Assembly (NCBI GenBank): GCA_030673645.1
Contig: DAOVIO010000138.1
Location: 1-11,139 of the forward strand
DNA: 11,139 bases
Origin: JAGLSB01 sp023135955
GTDB lineage: Bacteria > Bacteroidota > Bacteroidia > Bacteroidales > GCA-2748055
Reading direction: 5' to 3'
In this document: in pieces, positions 6,574 through 11,139 of the stretch
Numbering within the stretch: position 1 is the stretch's first letter
Layout of the letters: the number at the start of each line of letters is the position of its first letter
Made by a program: the position numbers and the translations under genes
Notes under the pieces: model-generated
Told to the model about the DNA's origin: nothing
What the model saw: only the letters and a program-made list of their open reading frames with translations
Database searches by the model: none

Positions 6574-6654
6574 ACTATTAATGAAAATAGTAATTATTTA
6601 TATCAGTGAAAGTATGTATTTGCATACAAATATAGTAATAAAACAAATTACTAT
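6574..6654. promoter_or_regulatory. Repeated ATAGTAAT motifs in the clpC-gyrA divergent region
   Basis: The 346 bp between clpC and gyrA hold no gene. ATAGTAAT occurs at 6587-6594 and 6632-6639 in direct orientation, and its complement ATTACTAT at 6647-6654. The last two form an 8-bp perfect stem with a 7-base loop. The first is preceded by ACTATT at 6574-6579, making a second inverted repeat with AATAGT at 6586-6591. Three copies of an 8-mer within 70 bp between divergent genes could be operator sites, but in DNA this AT-rich some recurrence is expected by chance. Confidence 0.4.
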
Positions 6655-6715
6655 TATAAACAGTTTAATGTTGATAAAAATGCCGCTAAAATACCCTGTT
6701 TAATTAAGAAATGAT

Positions 6716-6746
6716 TACTTTCGTGGGTCAGTATAAATTATGTTTT
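6716..6746 (+). promoter_or_regulatory. Weak candidate promoter elements for gyrA
   Basis: Two one-mismatch versions of TAnnTTTG lie upstream of gyrA: TACTTTCG (6716-6723) and TATGTTTT (6739-6746). They would give leaders of roughly 60 and 40 bases. Neither has a well-placed TTG at -33, so I cannot say which, if either, is used. Confidence 0.25.
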
Positions 6747-6791
6747 TTATGACTGGAATTTTAACTTAATTTTATTAATAAGAAATCGAAA

Positions 6792-9314
6792 ATGGCAGAA
6801 GGAGAAAAGATAATAAAAATTAATATTGAAGAGGAGATGAAATCAGCCTACATTGATTATTCAATGTCGGTTATTGTTTCTCGTGCGTTACCCGATGTTC
6901 GGGATGGATTGAAACCAGTTCACAGACGTGTTTTATATGGCATGCAGGATTTAGGTCTTGCTGCAAATCGAGGCTTTAAGAAATCAGCCAGGATAGTAGG
7001 AGAGGTGCTAGGTAAATATCATCCCCATGGTGATACATCCGTTTACGATGCGATGGTTAGAATGGCCCAGGAATGGTCTTTAAGGTATCCTCTTGTTAAT
7101 GGTCAGGGTAACTTTGGTTCCGTCGACGGTGATAGTCCTGCAGCAATGCGTTATACAGAGGCTAAATTGCAAAAGATTGCTGAAGACTCAATGATGGATT
7201 TGGATAAGAATACTGTCGATTTTCAATTGAATTTTGACGATACTCTCGAAGAACCCTCAGTATTACCTTCACGCATACCATTGTTGCTAATAAATGGAGC
7301 ATCTGGTATTGCAGTTGGTATGGCAACCAATATGCCACCACATAATCTTAAAGATTCAATCAATGCAATTACTGCTTTTATTGATAATAAGGATATTGAA
7401 ATTGAAGAGCTTACCGAAATAATAAAGGCTCCTGATTTCCCTACTGGTGGGATTATATACGGATATCAGGGTGTTAAGGATGCTTATGAAACGGGTAGAG
7501 GTAGAATTGTTGTCAGGGCAAAGTCTGACATTGAAGTTTCATCAACCGGTAGAGAAACCATTGTTATTACAGAGATTCCTTATCAAGTAAACAAAGCTGA
7601 ATTGATAAAGAAAATAGCAGATCTTGTCAATGAGAAGAAGATCGAAGGAATATCTTATGTCAATGATGAATCTGACAGAAACGGGATGCGAATTGTTGTT
7701 ATCCTGAAAAAGGATGCAATGGCAAATGTTATTCTTAATCAACTACTTAAATACACTCTATTACAGACAAGCTTTAATGTTAACAATATAGCTCTTGTTA
7801 ATGGCAGACCTCGTACTTTGAATCTTAAGCAGATGATTCACTACTTTGTGAAACATCGTCATGAAGTAGTTGTCAGACGTACAGAATACGAATTGGAGCA
7901 GGCAGAAAAAAGAGCTCACATACTTGAAGGCTTACTAATAGCCCTCGATAATCTTGATGAGGTTATCAAGCTAATCAGAGCTTCAAAAACTGTTGAAGAA
8001 GCCAGAAACGGATTAATGAGTAATTTCGAACTATCGGAACTACAAGCCAGGGCTATTCTTGATCTACGTTTACAGAAACTTACCGGACTTGAAAGGGATA
8101 AAATCAAAGAAGAGTATGACGAATTATTAAAGCTTATAGATTATTTGAAAAATATTCTTTCTGACGAAGTTCTTAGAATGAAAATAATTAAGGACGAACT
8201 TCTTGAAATTAAAGAGAAGTATTATGATGAAAGAAGAACAGAAATAGTTCCTAATGCCGAAGAATTTAATCCGGAAGATTTCTATGCAGATGATGATATG
8301 GTAATAACCATTTCAAGTCTGGGCTATATAAAAAGAACTGCCTTATCAGAGTTCAGGACACAAGGTAGAGGTGGGGTTGGTGCTAAAGGTGGGTCAACCA
8401 GGGAAGAAGATTATCTCTTCCATATGTTTAGTGCGACAATGCACAATACTATGCTCTTTTTTACTGCAAAAGGGCGCGTTTTCTGGATGAAAGTTTATCA
8501 AATTCCTGAAGGTACCAGACAATCGAAAGGACGAGCCATTCAGAATATGATACATATTGAGCCCGATGATAAGATAATGGCATATCTTAACGTGCTAAGT
8601 CTGAAAGATGAGGAATATATTAATAATAACTTCATAGTACTTGCTACTGAGAAGGGTATTATAAAGAAAACTTCTTTGGAAGCTTATTCAAGGCCTCGTC
8701 AAAACGGGATTAACGCTATAAACATTAAAGAGGGAGATTCCTTACTTGAAGCTCTGCTCACCAATGGAAATCATGAAATAATGCTGGGCGTAAAATCTGG
8801 TAAAGCAATTCGTTTTCATGAAGAAAAAGTAAGAGCAATTGGTCGTACAGGTGGCGGTGTTAAAGGTGTAACTTTTAGAAAAAAGGACGACGTTGTTGTT
8901 GGTGCTATTTCGATGGAGAATCAGGAAAATGATGTTCTTGTTGTAAGTGAGAATGGTTATGGAAAAAGATCTTCTATAGAAAATTACAGGATTACCAATC
9001 GGGGTGGAAAAGGTGTAAAAACTATTAATATTACTGATAAAACCGGTAACCTGATAGGTGTAAAATCTGTTGATGATGAATCTGATTTAATGATCATTAC
9101 CAAAAATGGTACAGCAATTCGTTTGTCGGTATCTAAATTAAGAGTTATGGGACGTGCAACTCAAGGGGTTAGACTAATTAACCTTCGTGAAGGAGATGCG
9201 ATTGCAGCTATTGCAAAAGTTCCTTCAACAATGGATAACGGCGACATGGAAGAAGGCTTTGAAAATGGTGAAATTGAAGGAGGAGAATCAGCTTCTAATG
9301 AAAACTCTGAATAA
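6792..9314 (+). CDS. gyrA: DNA gyrase subunit A
   Basis: GyrA is the DNA-cutting and wrapping subunit of gyrase, which with GyrB introduces negative supercoils. The 840-residue length is typical for the phylum. The breakage-reunion domain covers about 1-500 with the catalytic tyrosine Y121 (AAMRYTEAK). The quinolone region reads HPHGDTSVYDAM, so T82 and D86 stand at the positions of E. coli S83 and D87; Thr there is a normal natural residue in many species. The C-terminal beta-pinwheel (about 510-815) includes the GyrA-box, QGRGGVG at 524-530 in place of E. coli QRRGGKG; the core RGG that matters for wrapping is kept. The tail after about 815 is acidic. The start at 6792 gives the expected opening around GEKIIKINIEEEMKSAYIDY. 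The gene ends with three consecutive in-frame TAA codons (9312-9320). It is divergent from clpC and lies 89 bp ahead of a TPR gene. Confidence 0.97.
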   Translation: MAEGEKIIKINIEEEMKSAYIDYSMSVIVSRALPDVRDGLKPVHRRVLYGMQDLGLAANRGFKKSARIVGEVLGKYHPHGDTSVYDAMVRMAQEWSLRYPLVNGQGNFGSVDGDSPAAMRYTEAKLQKIAEDSMMDLDKNTVDFQLNFDDTLEEPSVLPSRIPLLLINGASGIAVGMATNMPPHNLKDSINAITAFIDNKDIEIEELTEIIKAPDFPTGGIIYGYQGVKDAYETGRGRIVVRAKSDIEVSSTGRETIVITEIPYQVNKAELIKKIADLVNEKKIEGISYVNDESDRNGMRIVVILKKDAMANVILNQLLKYTLLQTSFNVNNIALVNGRPRTLNLKQMIHYFVKHRHEVVVRRTEYELEQAEKRAHILEGLLIALDNLDEVIKLIRASKTVEEARNGLMSNFELSELQARAILDLRLQKLTGLERDKIKEEYDELLKLIDYLKNILSDEVLRMKIIKDELLEIKEKYYDERRTEIVPNAEEFNPEDFYADDDMVITISSLGYIKRTALSEFRTQGRGGVGAKGGSTREEDYLFHMFSATMHNTMLFFTAKGRVFWMKVYQIPEGTRQSKGRAIQNMIHIEPDDKIMAYLNVLSLKDEEYINNNFIVLATEKGIIKKTSLEAYSRPRQNGINAINIKEGDSLLEALLTNGNHEIMLGVKSGKAIRFHEEKVRAIGRTGGGVKGVTFRKKDDVVVGAISMENQENDVLVVSENGYGKRSSIENYRITNRGGKGVKTINITDKTGNLIGVKSVDDESDLMIITKNGTAIRLSVSKLRVMGRATQGVRLINLREGDAIAAIAKVPSTMDNGDMEEGFENGEIEGGESASNENSE

Positions 9315-9403
9315 TAATAATATTTTTTAAATAAAAATTGGCATCTTATTTGATATTGCTTATAAAAATTATACTTTAACGAAATATTTTAAAATAGATT
9401 ATA

Positions 9404-10711
9404 ATGAAACGTTTATTAGTTATCACATTAATTTTCAGTGGGTTAATAAATCTTAGCGCACAAGATGACGTGCTTCTTAACTTCAAGTCTCTTGCAAAGA
9501 AATATGCAAAGAGTGAAGAAAATGTCCTACATGAGAAGAAGGGAATTGATTCTAAAACCTGGTTTGATCGCGGGAAATTACTCCAGGATATATATCAGAT
9601 CGATCTCGAATACATTTCCGAAGGATCAAGTACAACAGAAATTAATATACACTATAAGGATCCTTTAAGTGTAGTAAAAGACGAAGAAAATCCTAATACT
9701 GAGATTTTGAAGTATGAAAGGATCGAATATGTAATGGTAAATGGAGTACTTTCAAAATGGAATCGGATAAAATCTGTTACCGACAGTCCTCTGGATAAAG
9801 CTCTGGTTTCTTATGTTAAGACTCTTGAATTTGATGAAAAGAATAAATATAATGAAAAGGTAAAAGCTCAGCTTGCAGAACTGAAAATTAATTACAAGCA
9901 ATCAGGCATAAATTATTATTACAGTGATGATTACAAGCATGCCCTACATAGTTTTGAGAAGGTTTTAGCAATCAATAGAATGAAGCTATTTGATGGTGAG
10001 CTCGACACAGTAATGATTCAATATTCAGGGATAATAGCCAGAGAATTGAAAGATTATGAAAAATCTGCAGAATATTATATGCAATTAGCCGAAATGAATT
10101 ATGGCGGGCCTAATATCTTTTTAAATATTAAGAATGATTATTTAGCACTTCAAGACTCTGCAGGTGCTATTGCAGGAATGGAAATAGGTTTTGATAAGTT
10201 TCCAGATACACTGAATATTGTAGCTAATCTTGTTGATCTGTATATAAAAACAAAAAATATTGACAAAGGTTTAGTAAAAATTAATGAAGCTATTGCAAAG
10301 TACCCTGAAAAAGGTGATTTAAATTACTGGAAGGGTAGGTTACTTCTTAATACAGAAGACGAAGATAGAATTGACCAGGCATTAGTTGCTTATGAGAAAG
10401 CTATTGAGCTAAATCAGGATCTTTATTATGTTTATTATGACATAGGTTTCATTTATTTCCTTCAAGGTCAGGATATATTTAGTCAGGCTGGTATGGAGAA
10501 GGACGTAGAATATAGAAAGGAGATAAATGACATAGCTACTGAAAAATATGATAGTGCTATTCCTATGATGGAAAATGCCTTACGCCTAAATACGGATAAT
10601 GCAGAAATCAAAAAAGAAACTCTCGATGTTCTGAAGAGAATCTATTATAAGCTATATGGAGCAGAAGACGATAGATATATTGATGTAATTGAGAAATTAA
10701 AAGAATTTTAA
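9404..10711 (+). CDS. Exported tetratricopeptide-repeat protein, function unknown
   Basis: The product of 435 residues begins with a Sec signal peptide (MKRLLVITLI, then FSGLINLSA) and probable signal peptidase I cleavage after A19 (LSA-QDD), so it is periplasmic or secreted. Residues 20-160 show no motif I know. From about 165 to 415 there are TPR-like helix pairs, for example around 171-190 (DDYKHALHSFEKVLAIN), 216-232, 284-302 (NIDKGLVKINEAIAKYP) and 324-340 (DQALVAYEKAIELN). TPRs bind other proteins; no catalytic residues are evident. It follows gyrA by 89 bp on the same strand with no clear terminator between, so it may be partly co-transcribed. I recall a similar TPR gene after gyrA in other Bacteroidia, which suggests an old neighbourhood rather than a shared pathway. 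A strong terminator follows it. Confidence 0.85.
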   Translation: MKRLLVITLIFSGLINLSAQDDVLLNFKSLAKKYAKSEENVLHEKKGIDSKTWFDRGKLLQDIYQIDLEYISEGSSTTEINIHYKDPLSVVKDEENPNTEILKYERIEYVMVNGVLSKWNRIKSVTDSPLDKALVSYVKTLEFDEKNKYNEKVKAQLAELKINYKQSGINYYYSDDYKHALHSFEKVLAINRMKLFDGELDTVMIQYSGIIARELKDYEKSAEYYMQLAEMNYGGPNIFLNIKNDYLALQDSAGAIAGMEIGFDKFPDTLNIVANLVDLYIKTKNIDKGLVKINEAIAKYPEKGDLNYWKGRLLLNTEDEDRIDQALVAYEKAIELNQDLYYVYYDIGFIYFLQGQDIFSQAGMEKDVEYRKEINDIATEKYDSAIPMMENALRLNTDNAEIKKETLDVLKRIYYKLYGAEDDRYIDVIEKLKEF

Positions 10712-10718
10712 ATATTAC

Positions 10719-10755
10719 TGGAAGGGAGGGTAGTTTTTACTTTCCCTTCTATTTT
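10719..10755 (+). terminator. Intrinsic terminator after the TPR gene
   Basis: A 14-bp stem (10719-10732 with 10738-10751, including three G-U pairs) closes a five-base loop and is followed by TTTT (10752-10755). It starts seven bases after the TPR stop codon and would end the gyrA-TPR transcription unit. Confidence 0.8.
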
Positions 10756-10821
10756 GAAATAGCTACTTAACATAATATTAATTATGGGTAATTTATTTAC
10801 ACTTCGTAGAAATGCAGTAAT

Positions 10822-10844
10822 CCTTATAAAAGTCAGTTATAAGG
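10822..10844. other. Perfect 8-bp hairpin in the spacer before the lipoprotein gene
   Basis: CCTTATAA (10822-10829) pairs with TTATAAGG (10837-10844) around the loop AAGTCAG. No T-run follows, so it is not an intrinsic terminator. The next stretch (about 10856-10880) is noticeably richer in G+C than the surrounding spacer. I see no known riboswitch or RNA family here; it could be a relic of a repeat element. Confidence 0.4.
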
Positions 10845-10916
10845 TATATTATATCTTCGCTTACGACTGCGCCTGACGGTAAATAGCTTTGAAGCATATG
10901 TTTATTATTTCAAGTA

Positions 10917-10946
10917 TTGACAAACATATATATATTTATTAATTTG
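10917..10946 (+). promoter_or_regulatory. Candidate -33/-7 promoter of the lipoprotein gene
   Basis: TTG at 10917-10919 (within TTGACA) is followed after exactly 19 bases by TTAATTTG (10939-10946), one mismatch from TAnnTTTG. Element type and spacing fit the Bacteroidota primary sigma factor. Transcription would start near 10952, giving a leader of about 20-25 bases before the ATG at 10975. This is the best-supported promoter in the window. Confidence 0.6.
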
Positions 10947-10974
10947 TGTAATAATTCAACTAAATTAAATAGGT

Positions 10975-11139
10975 ATGAAAACTAAAACTTATTATCTCCT
11001 ATTTATCCTTCCACTTCTTCTTATTTTTTTAATAACCTGTGAAAAAGACGATAACAATGATCCCGAAAATTCCGTTTCAACAAAATTCACAATTACTCCT
11101 GAAGGAGGTGAATATAATTTCGAAAACGGAATTAAATTA
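10975..11139 (+). CDS. Start of a surface-type lipoprotein (3' end outside the window)
   Basis: The frame is open from ATG at 10975 to the window end, giving 55 residues without a stop. The N-terminus is a lipoprotein signal (MKTKTYYLLFILPLLLIFL) with lipobox LITC and acylated C22. It is followed by EKDDNNDPE, which resembles the acidic K-(D/E)-(D/E) lipoprotein export signal that sends lipoproteins to the cell surface in Capnocytophaga and Flavobacterium. The next part, around FTITPEGGEYNFENG, looks like the start of a beta-sandwich domain, of the kind common in Bacteroidota surface lipoproteins, but too little is present to name it. No Shine-Dalgarno is seen; the promoter at 10917-10946 and the signal peptide support this start. 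Confidence 0.85.
   Translation, partial: MKTKTYYLLFILPLLLIFLITCEKDDNNDPENSVSTKFTITPEGGEYNFENGIKL

Noticed and set aside
9465..9668. Plus-strand open frame of 67 codons inside the TPR gene
   Set aside because: It is an out-of-frame shadow of the TPR gene, with no motif and no plausible start context.
10784..10876. Plus-strand 30-codon open frame in the spacer after the TPR gene
   Set aside because: It is short, lacks a promoter or start context, runs through the hairpin, and matches nothing I recognise.
10896..10929. Inverted repeat ATATGTTT with AAACATAT
   Set aside because: The 18-base loop and AT-rich sequence make this likely by chance. It overlaps the promoter candidate and could be an operator, but the support is too thin to list.

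Overview
The window looks like chromosomal DNA from an AT-rich member of the Bacteroidota, probably class Bacteroidia. Several signs agree. None of the start codons has a convincing Shine-Dalgarno sequence. Candidate promoters fit the Bacteroidota -33/-7 type (TTG, then TAnnTTTG). There is a Ser-type sulfatase lipoprotein, a lipoprotein whose Cys is followed by an acidic surface-export-like signal (CEKDD), and a clpC-gyrA-TPR gene order that I recall from other Bacteroidia. No phage, insertion sequence, tRNA, rRNA or CRISPR array was seen.

Layout. 1-240: two arrays of 8-bp repeats in opposite orientation, ending four bases before rimO. 245-1543 (+): rimO, the ribosomal protein S12 methylthiotransferase. 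1605-3128 (+): a sulfatase lipoprotein, closed by a strong intrinsic terminator at 3166-3208. 3197-3499 (-): remains of a type II toxin-antitoxin pair too broken to appear as ordinary open frames; the antitoxin has an in-frame stop and a one-base frameshift, and the ParE/RelE-like toxin is cut to 26 codons exactly where the terminator begins. 3665-3909: a 41-bp tandem repeat in which every unit carries a perfect 6-bp hairpin and the loops alternate ACCA, GACA, ACCA, GACA. 3914-3946: a trinucleotide run that encodes the end of ClpC as six Lys codons followed by five TAG stops. 3926-6445 (-): clpC. 6446-6791: a 346-bp AT-rich divergent control region with a thrice-repeated motif. 6792-9314 (+): gyrA. 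9404-10711 (+): an exported TPR protein, followed by an intrinsic terminator. 10712-10974: a spacer with a hairpin and a good -33/-7 promoter candidate. 10975 to the window end (+): the start of a surface-type lipoprotein.

Function. rimO, clpC and gyrA are core housekeeping genes (ribosome modification, regulated proteolysis, DNA supercoiling). The sulfatase and the last lipoprotein belong to the envelope and nutrient-scavenging side. The unusual content lies between genes: three unrelated families of short tandem repeats (8 bp, 7 bp, 41 bp), two of which touch start or stop codons, plus a decaying toxin-antitoxin locus. I see no clear new multi-gene system. The best candidates for something undescribed are the alternating 41-bp hairpin array behind clpC and the opposed octamer arrays in front of rimO.
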